Positions 1 to 12,216 of a DNA stretch of 64,000 nucleotides are shown in pieces (the stretch's first letter is position 1; every line of letters starts with the position of its first letter). The stretch comes from Silurus meridionalis (lineage: Eukaryota; Chordata; Actinopteri; Siluriformes; Siluridae), in NCBI RefSeq assembly GCF_014805685.1, contig NC_060907.1, positions 4,072,697 through 4,136,696 on the forward strand, written 5' to 3'. The position numbers and the translations under genes are program-made. Under the pieces are notes generated by a model. It saw only the letters and a list, made by a program, of their open reading frames with translations, did not search any database and was not told the DNA's origin.

Positions 1-40
1 CACACACACACACACACACGGCCAGACCCTCGTCACTCAC

Positions 41-240
41 TGGACAGGAACTCGAGCATGGGCGATGCCATGGCGACGGTTGCCGAGATGTGTGTGAGCT
101 TGACGATGAGGGCGGGCAGAAGTTTGATCATGATGTCAGGCATCTCCACCGTACACATGGTCAGAGCTACAACACACTGTTTCGCACAGCGATAGATCAA
201 ACCTGTCTCCAAACACTGCACCAGCTCCCTCTGAGAGAGA

Positions 241-276
<36 letters not shown>

Positions 277-659
277 TTAGATTTTTCTCGTTCACAGGGA
301 CAATTGGGTTTAATTCCTTTGACCAATCAGATCACTTCAATACAAATATATAACACTTGCTATAAGTTGTTGTCATTGTCTTTGTGTGTGCAACAGTGTA
401 TATGTATTTGACGGGGTGTGAGTGTGTGTGTGTTACTTGTCTGGACTGTTCTAAATAAGAGTGATAGGACGTGAGGGCAGTCAGAACAGGAACCACAGCC
501 AGCTGAACATCAGTGCGAGAGAAACCATCTGGAGTTCGCTTTAACCTCTCAGAGATCAGACGATCCGTCACCTGCACACGCACACAAACACACACAAGGA
601 GTTTGGATATGTTTTACACACAGATACGTGTTACTATTATTATTATGAGAGCTGTATAT

Positions 660-698
<39 letters not shown>

Positions 699-1105
699 CA
701 TAGAGCAGAGGGTAGAGCACAGCTGGTCTACGCTGCACGGTGACGTGAGGAGCAAAACTTTATACTGCAGCATCCACGGCATCTTATCCAGAACCAGCTT
801 CAAAACCTTCCAGTCTGTTTCCTGCAAACAAAAACATGACAGTGTGTGTGTGCGCGTGTGTGTGTGTGTGTCCACGTGTGTGTGTGTGTACCATCTTTAG
901 ACACTGCAGCAGCACACTGAACGCCAGGCTGTAGGGCAGGCAGGCGGTACGAATCGAGGTGGGCGGTGCAGCAGGGGCGGGACTTCCTGTTGGTGAAGAA
1001 ACGCTTCCTGCTGGCTTTTTCTCGGTTTCTCGTTTCTCTGTCCCACTGGAAAAGGGGACACACACGATCGTTCTTGTGCAAACGAGTCAATGTGTGCATG
1101 TGAGA

Positions 1106-1143
<38 letters not shown>

Positions 1144-1481
1144 TTACCCCACATCGCAGTAGCAGTAAGGGCTGAAGCGCAGGAAGCCGTCTTTATTAGG
1201 CACGCCCAGCCGGTGCAGCGAATCAGCTCTCATCAACAACAAGAAATCAAAGACCTGAGGAAGAAACACACACCATCAATTCAAACTGGGAAATGAATGA
1301 AGGTTTCCATGGTAACGATGATGATGATGCTCTGTGACCCTCTGAAAGCTCTGACCTGCAGGCGTATGGAGCTGGCGAGGGCGGAGCAGTGCTTGTTTTT
1401 GTGGTGCAGCTGCAGGTGACTGATCAACAACTCGTACACTCGACTCGCATGACTGGCTGGCAGACTGTAGAGCTTACTCTG

Positions 1482-1540
<59 letters not shown>

Positions 1541-1623
1541 AGAGAAACAGATACAGATTTACAGAGACAAGAACATGCTCAAAAAAATGGACAGTGTGAA
1601 ATAAATATAGAATAAAAGAGACG

Positions 1624-1658
<35 letters not shown>

Positions 1659-1659
1659 T

Positions 1660-1719
<60 letters not shown>

Positions 1720-1860
1720 GAAATAAAGGGAATAGAAATAGAGTGTGTGAAAGAGAGATGGAGAAATACATAGCATAAACCGAGAGATGGACAGAACGTG
1801 ATGGACAGAAAGAAAGACAGACGGATAGAAAAAGACAATGATAAAGAACAGTCTGTTAGA

Positions 1861-1913
<53 letters not shown>

Positions 1914-2033
1914 CCTGCAGAATCTCTAGCAGCCCCAATACAGCAGTTCTGACGTCCTCCATGGGAGAGTCGGCCAGGAGCTCTCTCTCTCCGTCTATAG
2001 AGCACGAGAGTGGACGACTCGCCACCTACAGTC

Positions 2034-2073
<40 letters not shown>

Positions 2074-2895
2074 TATATTCAAATTAATGGACATCTGACC
2101 AATCAGATTCTAGAACACAACACTGCTGATGATAAGGAGTGTATGCGCGTGTCCACGTGTGTGTGTGTGTGTGTCCACGTGTGTGTGTGTGAGAGACCTT
2201 CTCGATGATATCCAGCAGGCTGTTGAAGTGGTGTGTGTTGCAGCCCTCGGCGAGATCCACCAGCAGCTGCGTGGCCTGTTTACGCACAGACAGGTCCCGG
2301 TCCTCCGCGATCTGTCCCAGCTGGGGCAACACCACCACCTCGATCAGCTCCTCCTGCACCACACACACACACACACACACACTTAGTAAGTATTTAATGA
2401 AATAAACAGAGCCTTAAAAAAAACAGCAGAACAGCGAAAGAACATTTTTTTTCTGAGAACCTCGTAGAGCTGCCTGTTGGTGCTGAGGACGAAAGAGAGG
2501 ATGTGCAGCACTTTGATCCTGATCACGCTGCGCGTCTCATTCCTGACAAATGAGTAAAAAAAAAAAAGAGAGAGAGAGAGAGAATGAATAAGTGAATCAC
2601 ACAAGACATCCAATAATTGAAAACGGCAAGCGTAATCCCTATAAGTGGGCGTGGTCTAATATGTTAATGAGCTACAACACTCAAACAGGATTGTTCGTTG
2701 CTTTAAGTTTTGGAATTACAGCATTCCATTAGAAAACTCATCGATGAGGAAAGAATTCGGTGCCATTTAAATACTTCAGACCTAAAGAATTTCTCCATGA
2801 GGCGATAGAGGCTCTGGATCCATCCGTCTTTAGCGGGATGGATGGACTGGGCTCGGTACGAGATTAGAGTCAGAACTGATGCATCCTAAAACGTA

Positions 2896-2954
<59 letters not shown>

Positions 2955-4891
2955 TTAACACAACCTGACTCAGTGAGTGATTGAGAGAATAAATGAATGA
3001 CAGTGATTGAGTGATGACTGAGTGAGCAGCTGACAGACTGTGAGAAACCATGTGACTGGAGAGAGCAACTGAGAGAGTTACTGACAGGATCAATGATTGA
3101 GTGATTTGCTAAATTACTGAAATCAACCAATCGATGTGTGACCGAATAACCGAGCAACCGAACCAGCAACTAAATGATTGACTGAGCAACTGATTAAATA
3201 AGGGAACATCTGTTTAAACAACTGAGCAACTGGCAGACTGAACAATTATACAACTGACTGAGCAACGGACTAAATGACTGCTCAGTCAGTTGCTCGGTTA
3301 TTCAGTCACTCATTTAGTCACTCATTTAGTCACTCATTTAGTCACTCATTTAGTCACTCATTTAGTCACTCATTTAGTCACTCATTTAGTCACTCATTTA
3401 GTCAGTTGGTCATATAGTCAGTTGCTCAGTTAGCTGGTTGTTCAGTCAGTTGTTTGGTTATTCAGTCAACCTGAGTGTGCAACTGACTATATTACCAACT
3501 GACTAAATGATTGACAAAGACCAAGTGACTGACCGACTGTCTAAACAACTGACTGAGTGACCGACCGACTGTCTAAACGACTGACTAACCGACCGACCGA
3601 CCGTCTTAGCGACTGACCGACCAACCGACTGTCTTAACGACTGACCGACCAACCGACTGTCTAAACACATGATGATTGACTAAACAACTGTCTAAATGAC
3701 TCACCGGGGGACTGACCAATTTTCTAAACGACTAACTGACCGAGTGGGTGACTGAGCAGGTGACCGACCAAGTGACTGACTGTCTAAACGACTGACTGAG
3801 TGACCAACCGAGCAATCGACTGAACGACCGACTGACAGCTGGTTGCTCAGTCAGTTGCTCAGTTATTCAGTCAACCAACTGAGTGTGCAACTGACTATAT
3901 GACCAACTGACTAAAAGAGCGACTGAATGGCTGAGTGACTGACCGACTGTCTAAACGACTGGCCGAGTGTCTGAACGACTGTCTAAATGACTGACGAGTG
4001 ACTGACAGACTGTCTAAATGACTGGCCGAGTGTCTAAACGACTGGCTAAACGACTGACCGAGTGACTGACCGACTGTCTTAATGACTGACTAAACGACTG
4101 ACCGACTGTCTAAACGACTGACCAAGTGACTGACCGACTGTCTATACGACTGACCGAGTGACTGACCGACTGTCTAAACGACTGACCGAGTGACTAACCG
4201 ACTGTCTATACTACTGACCGAGTGACTGACCGACTGTCTAAATGATTGTCTGAACGACTGACCAAGTGACTGACAGACCATCTAAATGACTGACCAAGCA
4301 ACTAACCGACTGTCTAAACAACTTACTGAGTGACTGACCAATTGTCTAAACAACTAAGTAAACGACTGACTGACCAAGTGACTGACTGTCTGAACGACTG
4401 ACTGAGTGACCAACTGAGCAATCGACTGAACGACCGACTGACTGAAGACTGAGCAACAGACTAATTGTCTGACTGGCTGAGGGACAGACTGACTAAACAA
4501 TTAACTAATTGACTGACTGAATGACCAACTGACTGACCAGCTGAACAATTAACCAACTAAATGAGCAGCGGACCATTTGACCGAATGAATAAACAAATGA
4601 CAATTTGACGGACTGAATGACTAACTGACTTAGGGACCTACTGACTGACTGACTGAGCAACCAAGCCATAAATGATTGACTGACTGAGTGCAAATGAGCA
4701 CTTGTGTGCAAGTGACCGTGTGTGTGTGTGTGTGTAAAAGAGAAAGTTACTTACAGGTCTTCTTTCAGCACATTTTTCCACCAGGCTGAAGAAGCGTTCT
4801 GTGGATCCGTGGTAGTCGTTCTGCTCGTAGAGCTCTTCCACCGTGCTCAACAACTCAAACACAATCGACTTGAGCTCAGGACTGCCAGCGT

Positions 4892-4928
<37 letters not shown>

Positions 4929-5476
4929 CATACTTCATACTTCATACTTACACTTGAACTCAAATGAAATGACTTTAAAACATCTGTAATGTATATGACC
5001 GTGTGTGTGTGTGTGTGTGTGTGTTACCTGGATCTGCAGCAGAAGTCTCTCTATGATGGCCAGCAGGATGTCCCAGGTGACCACTTGCAGTTCTTTTCCG
5101 TACTTCTTTATCAGCCGCGTGATGGACAGGACGATCTCGTAGGACACCACCTCGTTAGCGCAGTTCATAGCCTGGAGGTCACATAGAGGTCAAAGAAGTT
5201 GTGTACTAGTTACACCTTAAATGGACAGATATTAAATATTAAAATCGTGCACACACACCTTGTAGAATGAAGGCAGCACCAGTGTAGGTGTGTTTTTGAG
5301 GGTGGGGAGTCTGTGAGCGCCCCATAGCGCCATGCCGACAAAGAAAACGGCTCCTCTCAACAGAGCGGCGTCTTCCATATACACCCTGTTAAAACAGAAG
5401 TGGGCGGGGCTTAAACGCTTTCAAATACTTGATGGGAGACAAACAACTCGAGCTCTTATTTACGCTACAATTTAGT

Positions 5477-5536
<60 letters not shown>

Positions 5537-6411
5537 TTCCTCCATGATGCGGCACATGGTGTAGATAGCGCTGTGGCCCAGGTGAGTCCCCAACACCTTC
5601 CTCATCAGCTACACATAGAAAATATGTTATCGTTTCCATAACAACAGCTCAGCCACAGATTAAGGAAAGGAGTCTCCAGCGTGACAGGGTTTTCCAACAT
5701 CTTCGTTTCATTCTTCACAACCATATTAGCTCTTTATCTGTGTAAATCTGCTTTAAGACCATGTGTCCATTGTAAAAAAATTAAAAGAAAAAAAGAAAAA
5801 AAAAAGAAAAGCAGTAAATGGTGTTGCATGTAGTTGCTACAGTATTACAGATAATTGCCATGGTAGTTGCATGTCGTTGCCGTGACGTTAGTCATAGTTG
5901 CCAGACAGTTGCTATGGTGTTCCAGGTCGTTGTTAGGGCTTATTAAAGATAATCAATTAAAATAAGCATGCAATTGTTTTGAAGTTATTTTTAAGGAGAT
6001 ATCAATCCAGCATTTGTGGACGGGGTCTCCAGTGTCGGAGGTTTTTCCGAAATTTGTGTGTGAGAAAATTGAAAAAACAACAAAAAAAAAAATCTAATGA
6101 CTGAAACAAAGCGAGAACAGGAACCAACTTTAATGTGGACAAATGGATTCAATTTGTCATCCTCTAATAAACAAATAAACTGTAATTGTTAGCTGAGGCG
6201 TAAGAGGAATAAAACACACCATCGCACTTCATCACGTCACCCTGAAGCCCCACCCGCTAATACACAACGAAGCTCTCTGACCTTCCAGCAGGACTCGCAG
6301 AACTCCTTCACATTAACCGTTCGGCACAGCGTGATGATGAAGACGGTCAGGGAGTCGGACGGCAAACAGTTATAACACACGACCGCGTCCAACACCTGCA
6401 GAGCTACCTGT

Positions 6412-6474
<63 letters not shown>

Positions 6475-7511
6475 TAGAAGAACTGGGTTTCATCCCAGTG
6501 AAAAGAACATAAAAATAAAAGATGCTGTATTTAATTAATAATTATAGAAATGAACCTCGATGTCTGTGGAGGACGTGGTGCGGTTACACAGCAAGCAGAT
6601 TTTCCTGTAACACAAACACATGCTGTATTTATTCAGAACCACAGTGTTCATGTCCTGTGTGTGTGTGTGTGTGTCAGACACTTACTGCACCATCAGTGAG
6701 ACGTTCTGATCCAGGTAGCAGGAGTTGAACTTGACCAGGTTGACCAGAACGTGCAAGAAATCAGCAGTCAAACCCGTTTCCATCCAAACCACCACGAAAG
6801 GAGCTGTGAAGTGCGCACACACACACACAAACACACACGCACCATTTCAAGTTCATGACACACAATGATTGTCAAGTGGTTAATATTGTGTTCCAGGTGG
6901 TTGCCATGACACTCTAGCTGGTTGCTAAGTGGATAGTATGATAACCATACGGTTACTAAAGTGTTGCTAGGCGGTTGCTATGGTGGTTTAGGTGATCGAT
7001 ACGGTATTCCAAGTATTAGTTAGGGTGTCACTATGGTGTTAACTTGGTTGCTATGGAGTTGCGGGTAGTTGCAAAGGAAGTACAAGTGGTGGATAGGGTG
7101 TTGATCATGTTACAGGTGGTAACATGGTGGTTGTTGGGGGTTTAACATGTATTTGCTAGAGTGTAGCTAGGTGGTTGCTATGAAGTTGTAGGTTGTTGCA
7201 ACTGTGGCACAAGTGGGTCGATAGGGTGTTGATGTAGGTGGTTGCTATGGTGTTGCTATAGCGCTACAGGTGTTTGTTTGAGTATTCCTAGGTGTTTGTT
7301 GGTATTGTTACGTTATTACAGGTCTTTGTTAGGGTCTTCCTTGGTGGTTGCTATGGTGACCCACCTATCTCATCCTCCAGGTAGGTGACGTCCTTTCCGT
7401 TCTCTGTGAGTGCTTTAAACACCCCGAGCCTCTCAGGCAGGTCCTCGTTACTCGGCTGGTAATCTAAAATTATCTTAAAGAAGTACGCCGCAGAGGACCC
7501 AGTCTTTCCCC

Positions 7512-7558
<47 letters not shown>

Positions 7559-7580
7559 GTAATGCTGTTGAGCTGCCAGC

Positions 7581-7664
<84 letters not shown>

Positions 7665-8245
7665 TGTGTGTGTGTGTGTGTGTGTGTTACCTGTCCCTGA
7701 ATTATAGCTCTGAGCAGCAGAAGCACCGCGTGTCGAGCTTCAGGTGGTTGTTCAGGCTGCATCATGTCCTCCACCGCCCTCCATAACGCCTCCACAGCAT
7801 TCTAACCACATACAAGGTGCCAATACATATGAGCATCCATTACACACACCTAGCTAACAATATCTAGCTAACATGAGCTAACCTGACAGGATTTACACCA
7901 TATTCATGCTAATCCTTGCTAACATGAGCTAATCTGAGAGGATTTACACCATATTCATGCTAATCCTTGCTAGCATGAGAGGATTTACACCATATTTATG
8001 CTAATCCTTGCTAACATGAGCTAACCTGAGAGGATTTTACACCATGTGTAAATTTTTTAGGTCAGGTGTGGGCAGAAAGACACATCCACCATCATGAGAG
8101 CTATCAGACATGCCTCTTTTTGAGGAACATGACCCTCAGTGGAGTTATGGAATCTCACCTCCTCAAACTTCTTGGACTTGGCGAGGTCACAGACGTGGTT
8201 GATGACCCGGATTCTGTTACTCAACCCGCACTCTGGAGCTAGCTC

Positions 8246-8299
<54 letters not shown>

Positions 8300-8497
8300 T
8301 GCAGAACTTTCCATCTCCTTCACCATTTTTCCCATCAAAAGGTGGAACTTCAGTTCTCTGACCTTCAGGATGTCGTAGGTGATGATGATCTCTGAAGGCC
8401 TGCTCTCATTCTGTTTGGTGGGGATGCGTGGAGTGAGTCCAAACACACCCTTCAGCTTGTCCTTCAGAGAAGATTCCTTGCTGGGCTGTTTGTTCAT
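41..8497 (-). CDS. tsc2: Tuberin (TSC2), 5' half, 21 coding exons, partial
   Basis: Tuberin is the GTPase-activating subunit of the TSC complex that switches off Rheb and so mTORC1. Coding exons, 5' to 3' on the minus strand: 8363-8529 (ATG at 8497), 8159-8245, 7691-7801, 7365-7511, 6686-6803, 6556-6604, 6282-6407, 5535-5608, 5259-5386, 5028-5171, 4755-4892, 2782-2885, 2461-2542, 2198-2353, 1915-2025, 1356-1478, 1148-1254, 892-1045, 699-821, 437-571, 41-230. All have GT-AG borders and phases join, except that 7365-7511 is one base short and 5259-5386 one base long. About 847 residues are encoded, covering the N-terminal HEAT-like, hamartin-binding half; the Rheb-GAP domain lies left of the window. 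Diagnostic peptides include [30 protein letters not shown] and VKLTHISAT. The first coding exon has a 3' splice site at 8530-8531, so a non-coding first exon lies upstream. The two frame breaks are more likely sequence errors than pseudogene lesions, because every other exon is clean. Confidence 0.95.
2945..4700. repeat. Degenerate ACTG-based satellite in a tsc2 intron
   Basis: Most of the 1.87-kb intron between tsc2 exons 2782-2885 and 4755-4892 is made of degenerate tetranucleotide (GACT/GACC/GAGT) units. Around 3890-4330 a 32-bp higher-order unit built on GACTGACCGAGTGACTGACC can be followed. At 3305-3402 a 12-bp unit, TCACTCATTTAG, occurs about eight times in the opposite sense. Opposed stretches could pair in RNA. 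Confidence 0.85.
5259..5386 (-). other. tsc2: tsc2 exon with apparent 1-base insertion
   Basis: The exon reads [15 protein letters not shown] in one frame and [17 protein letters not shown] in the next. The shift falls at a run of four T on the minus strand (plus-strand AAAA, 5340-5343) where three are expected. The exon is 128 nt and the flanking phases demand 127. A homopolymer-length error is the simplest reading. Confidence 0.8.
5830..7360. repeat. GGTTGCTATGG-type degenerate minisatellite in tsc2 introns
   Basis: Imperfect copies of GGTTGCTATGGTGTTGCTA and close variants recur at 5830-5940 and 6885-7355 in two tsc2 introns. The tsc2 exons between them interrupt the pattern. No coding potential or mobile-element border was seen. 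Confidence 0.7.
7365..7511 (-). other. tsc2: tsc2 exon with apparent 1-base deletion
   Basis: The exon opens in phase 0 as GERLGPLR, matching the GERLGVLR of human tuberin. It then shifts frame before [20 protein letters not shown]. One G appears to be missing around 7483-7486 (minus-strand CGGCG where CGGGCG is expected). The exon is 147 nt, whereas the next exon requires 148 to keep phase. Read as is, translation stops a few codons later. Confidence 0.8.
7512..7690 (-). other. tsc2 intron with (AC)n, (TA)n and (GT)n in series
   Basis: In the sense (minus) direction this 179-nt intron begins GTAAC followed by an AC run, passes through about 77 nt of pure TA (7585-7661), and ends in a long GT run before TAG. 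The AC and GT runs are complementary and the TA run is self-complementary, so nearly the whole intron could fold as one hairpin that brings the two splice sites together. Confidence 0.75.
7866..8045. repeat. Tandem repeat of about 50-57 bp, three to four copies
   Basis: The motif GAGGATTTACACCATATTCA, followed by TGCTAATCCTTGCTAACATGAGC, repeats three times and partly a fourth in a tsc2 intron. One copy is shortened. Confidence 0.8.
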
Positions 8498-8644
8498 GAT
8501 CCCAACGTTCAGGTAGACTTCAAGAGGATCTGAAAACAAAGAAGATATGGACACGTCTAAACTTCTAATACAATCAACCTGACCGGATTCTCTTTCAGAA
8601 ATATTTCACATTAGCGCCTCCTGATGTTTTTTACATCCATGTTT

Positions 8645-9105
8645 TTCTTCTTCAAACTTTGACCACAAAGTAGGAGGCCAACAGTGTAGGACTTGAAGTT
8701 GTGTAGGACTTCTTTGGATGATGTAGCATGAAATTCTTCCTTCACTTGCACTAGGAGACCCAAAACCTGTTCCAGCATGACCATACTCCTGTGCACAACA
8801 CCAACACCATGAAGATCTACCTTACATGGGTTGGAAGATCTCCTGCTTTAGAGCTCCAACCTAAATGAACACCTTTAGGATGGAGTTTTTCATGCTGACT
8901 ACACCCCCAGGCCATGTCTTGTATCATTTCTGTCTATCGGTACCTGGTTTTACTAAGACCCTTGTGGCTGATGAACAAACATCTCCACAAGCACACTCCA
9001 AAATCTAGTGGAACATCTTCCCAGAAGAGTGGAGGGAATTAGAAGAGCAAATTGGGACTAAATGTGGGATGTGATGCTCAAAAAGTCAGCAGACATTTAT
9101 ACCTT
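8645..9105 (+). mobile_element. Tc1-derived non-autonomous repeat, copy A
   Basis: This copy carries the family's core: ACCACAAAGT, the piece CCTGTTCCAGCATGACCAT that corresponds to the FQHDNAP region of Tc1 transposases, CCATGAAGATCT, and the 3' part with CCCAGAAGAGTGGAGGGAAT. It lies just upstream of the first tsc2 coding exon. The 5' terminal repeat is not recognisable. The frame is broken throughout. Confidence 0.7.
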
Positions 9106-9739
9106 TTAATACGCTGAAAGGTTGAAAAATTATAGTAAAAGAAAAAAAGAAAGAAAGAAAGAAAGAAAAATGTGATACAGGGGGAGGGGCCATGTGAGCT
9201 TGTGGGCGTGGCTTCGGGTTATTATTCATGCACTAGGCGAGAGATCTGATGTCACGTGTGCAATTAGTGATCGTGTAAATCACAAACTACTTATTTATAA
9301 ATTAGACATTTTTAATTCAAATGTAAAAGATTTGAGTTGCAGTTTATTTATTTATCCGGAGTTTGATATACATTTAGGAATTTAATGCATTCATGCAAAA
9401 TGTCTGAAATGTAGGTGTTTGTTTGTTTTGCTCGCAATAATATTTAAATCTGACTTTAATACAGGTTTAAACATCAGTCACCCAATGCCTCAATAACGGG
9501 TTTTTATAAATCAAATAAACAAGCAGTAAACAAATAAACAATAAATAAACATGCAACAAAAAAACAACACTGAACATTTCTCACCGCGCGGTGGTGAAAT
9601 ACAGAAGATGGTTCATCAAGATGTCCCAGGAGAAACGCTGGACCTTTTAAAACTCCAAATCCGTCCACATTTAATACATTTTTATGTGTCCAGGCCGTGC
9701 AGATCACAAAAACACCCCAAAATAAACACCCGACCGGCC

Positions 9740-9800
9740 CCTACCCCAACCGGAAGTCCTGTTTAACAACTCCAACCTGCACTTCCGGTTCCTATCCTAG
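9740..9800. promoter_or_regulatory. ETS-motif pair, candidate tsc2 promoter
   Basis: ACCGGAAGTCC and GCACTTCCGGTT occur within about 45 bp as an inverted pair. ETS pairs are typical of housekeeping vertebrate promoters. The position, about 1.2 kb upstream of the first tsc2 coding exon, fits a non-coding exon 1, but no transcript evidence is available. Confidence 0.4.
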
Positions 9801-10087
9801 TTCACCGTTGTTTTAATAGAAATTACTTATTTTTTTTTTTTATTATTATTACATATTTGTTTGAATATAAAAAATATGTAAGTACCAAAATAAAACAATA
9901 TAAATGCGATATTGTATTATATTTATTTATCATTTTCCTACATGCGTTAATTGTTCAATAAATTTGGTATCCATTATATTGTATTTTATTTAAACCCTTC
10001 GGTGTGTCGATTTTAATGTTTTGTAATTTTATCGTGAATTTATTATATCGTGAAAAATATTTCATATCGATTAAAAAAATAATAATT

Positions 10088-10150
10088 ACTTCGACTTCCG
10101 CAATTCAACTTCCGGAGTCCATTTCCGTCATGGGAAATGTAGTTTTATAT
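10088..10150. promoter_or_regulatory. ETS plus ZNF143/THAP11-like motif cluster
   Basis: CTTCCGC, CTTCCGG and TTTCCGT lie next to CATGGGAAATGTAGTTTTA, whose reverse complement resembles the ACTACA-TTTCCCA promoter element. It could serve tsc2 (minus) or both genes. This is inferred from motifs only. Confidence 0.4.
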
Positions 10151-11262
10151 AAAAAAAATGTAAAAGAAGACCAGATTGTGTAGATTTTTGTCAGAAAGTA
10201 GAATTTTATCTTGTTTGTAATTTAATATATATCAGTGGCGGGCCATCAGGGCTGCTGCTGCCCCACCGAGTGTTTATTTACGTTGGAATTTCTATGTAAT
10301 CAGATTTCAGCCGTGCCGTTACGTGTTTACGTGGCTTTTTTAATATTCAAGTCCATGCTGCTTGAAGATGTTGCTTTAACCAATCAGATTGTAATTTGTG
10401 TCAGTCAGAGGCCGTCTAGCAGGCGACCGATAACCTCAGCATTTTCACATCCTCTGATTGGCCGGTCAGAGAGCGCACTAGTCAGAGCTCGCAACCCGCA
10501 TCTGTAGCAAACTGCACAAGCTCCAATATATTCGTGCGGATTTAATAGCTGTTTTTTTATTCCACAATGACAGACAGAAGAGCAGAAATGTACAAGACGG
10601 ACTTTTCACTAAGCAGTTGTTACACTTCTTCATGAACCATTTATAATAAATACAATATAAATACAATTATAATTTTCCTACATTTCAAATCTCCAGGAAA
10701 TGCACTGGAAAAATGCACAGGAAACCCCGGGGTGATGTGATGAGGTGAATATCTGCTTCTGCTGGAGATGATGTAGGTGCAGTTGTGGCTCCAGTGAAAG
10801 GAGACGTGTCGAATCGTGTTCATTGGGTTTCTTGCTTTAGTGATACGTTTATTCTCACTGTATGAGATCCTGTGTGATGCAGCGCTCTGATCTACTGCGT
10901 TACTCTTTAATACTTAATGCGATAAGACTGCGTTTTTAAAAGACCAAATTCAGTAAACACAATAATAATAAAGCATTTTGTGTACAAACAAACTACTTGG
11001 TTGAATTGACCCTAAGCCACGTTGGGTTTTTTTTCTGTGGGTAAAAAAAATGCTTTATTAAACCCGATACGGTCATATTTTGGACTCATCTGCTTGTCCG
11101 TACATAGTATGTGTTATTATTTATGTGTTTTATGAGTTTTTCAGAAACGCTTTAAGCCACATCCAACGTTTTTTTTTTTTTTACATTAAACGTGTAGAAT
11201 TTGAGAGCGGGTAGAAAGAATTTTTCTTATATTTTTTTAAACTTTTTTATTTTATATATCAA

Positions 11263-11305
<43 letters not shown>

Positions 11306-11567
11306 TATAATATATAATATAATATGTATAATTATATACATAATATAATATGTATAATTATATAATAATATAATATGTATATTATATAATATTATGATAT
11401 ATAAAATAAAATAAAAGTTATTAAAAAATTAAGTTTATTATTTTCCACAGTTTAGCGCTCTATCTGTCTCTTAGCCAAACTCACACGAATTCTGATCAAA
11501 TAAATAATTTAATAAATATTAATTATTAATATTTAATTATTTTTTGAGTTTTTACACAAATAAACTG

Positions 11568-11622
11568 ATCCACTTCCGGTTCTTCCAAACAGACGCATCC
11601 GTGCTGTTTTGCGCATGCGCGA
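11568..11622 (+). promoter_or_regulatory. nthl1 core promoter: ETS site and NRF1 palindrome
   Basis: CACTTCCGGTTCTTCC (ETS-like) is followed by TTGCGCATGCGCGA at 11609-11622, a full match to the NRF1 palindrome. The ATG inside the palindrome (11615) is in frame with the nthl1 exon but is more likely promoter sequence than a start codon. The ATG at 11678 is preferred. Confidence 0.6.
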
Positions 11623-11677
11623 CTCAGACACGCGTGAATACTTGCGGAATAAAATCGTAAAAAAATTAAAAATAAAC

Positions 11678-12177
11678 ATGAAAAGCAGCTCGCGTTATTT
11701 CGGGAATGTGAGAAACGTCGTGTCAGGGATTTCACACGCCGACACCGCGGATAAAACCTCTTCAGCAGGAAGAGGAATCCGGAGACTGACACGCAGGATG
11801 ACGGAGGAAACTTCTACCGGGATTAAAGAAGAACCGGACGAGGAACGTGCCATTTGTGACCTGCAGGGGGCGCCACATGGACACAGTGGTTTACAGAAGT
11901 TGACCGTCACAGGTTGAGTTGCTTGTCGTTTCTTATTAACGCAGTTTATTATTATATACATTTTTGAAACATTTTTTAACAACTATTTTAAATTAAATGC
12001 TTGGTTAAATAATACTTAAAAGAATATTTAATCATATTTTTTACAAATAAAATAATTAAAATAAATGCAATACACTTTATAATATTGACTAAATTGAGTA
12101 ATTAATTAAATTGATTAAATACAATTAATTAAATAGAAAAAATAGTTAAATAGTTTGACCCCATTTCTGTAGTACAG

Positions 12178-12216
<39 letters not shown>

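Larger units (their letters stand above)
9106..11560. other. tsc2-nthl1 head-to-head intergenic region
   Basis: The interval is mostly AT-rich non-coding sequence, with an (AAT)n array at 11263-11306. Two short GC-richer islands carry promoter-type motifs: ETS-like sites CCGGAAGT and CACTTCCGG around 9748-9787, and CTTCCGG plus GGGAAATGTAGTT (resembling the ZNF143/THAP11 ACTACANNTCCC class) at 10090-10145. Either could hold the missing non-coding first exon of tsc2. A stretch near 10230-10500 begins CAGTGGCGGGCC and may be an unidentified dispersed repeat. Confidence 0.5.

Noticed and set aside
667..900. Long runs of [18 protein letters not shown] and IYIYIY in open frames across the window
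   Set aside because: They are translations of dinucleotide microsatellites, which are open in some frames by composition. None has a conserved partner exon.
11615..11677. Earlier in-frame ATG for nthl1
   Set aside because: It lies in the NRF1 palindrome GCGCATGCGC of the likely promoter. The ATG at 11678 is in better context. It cannot be excluded without transcript ends.
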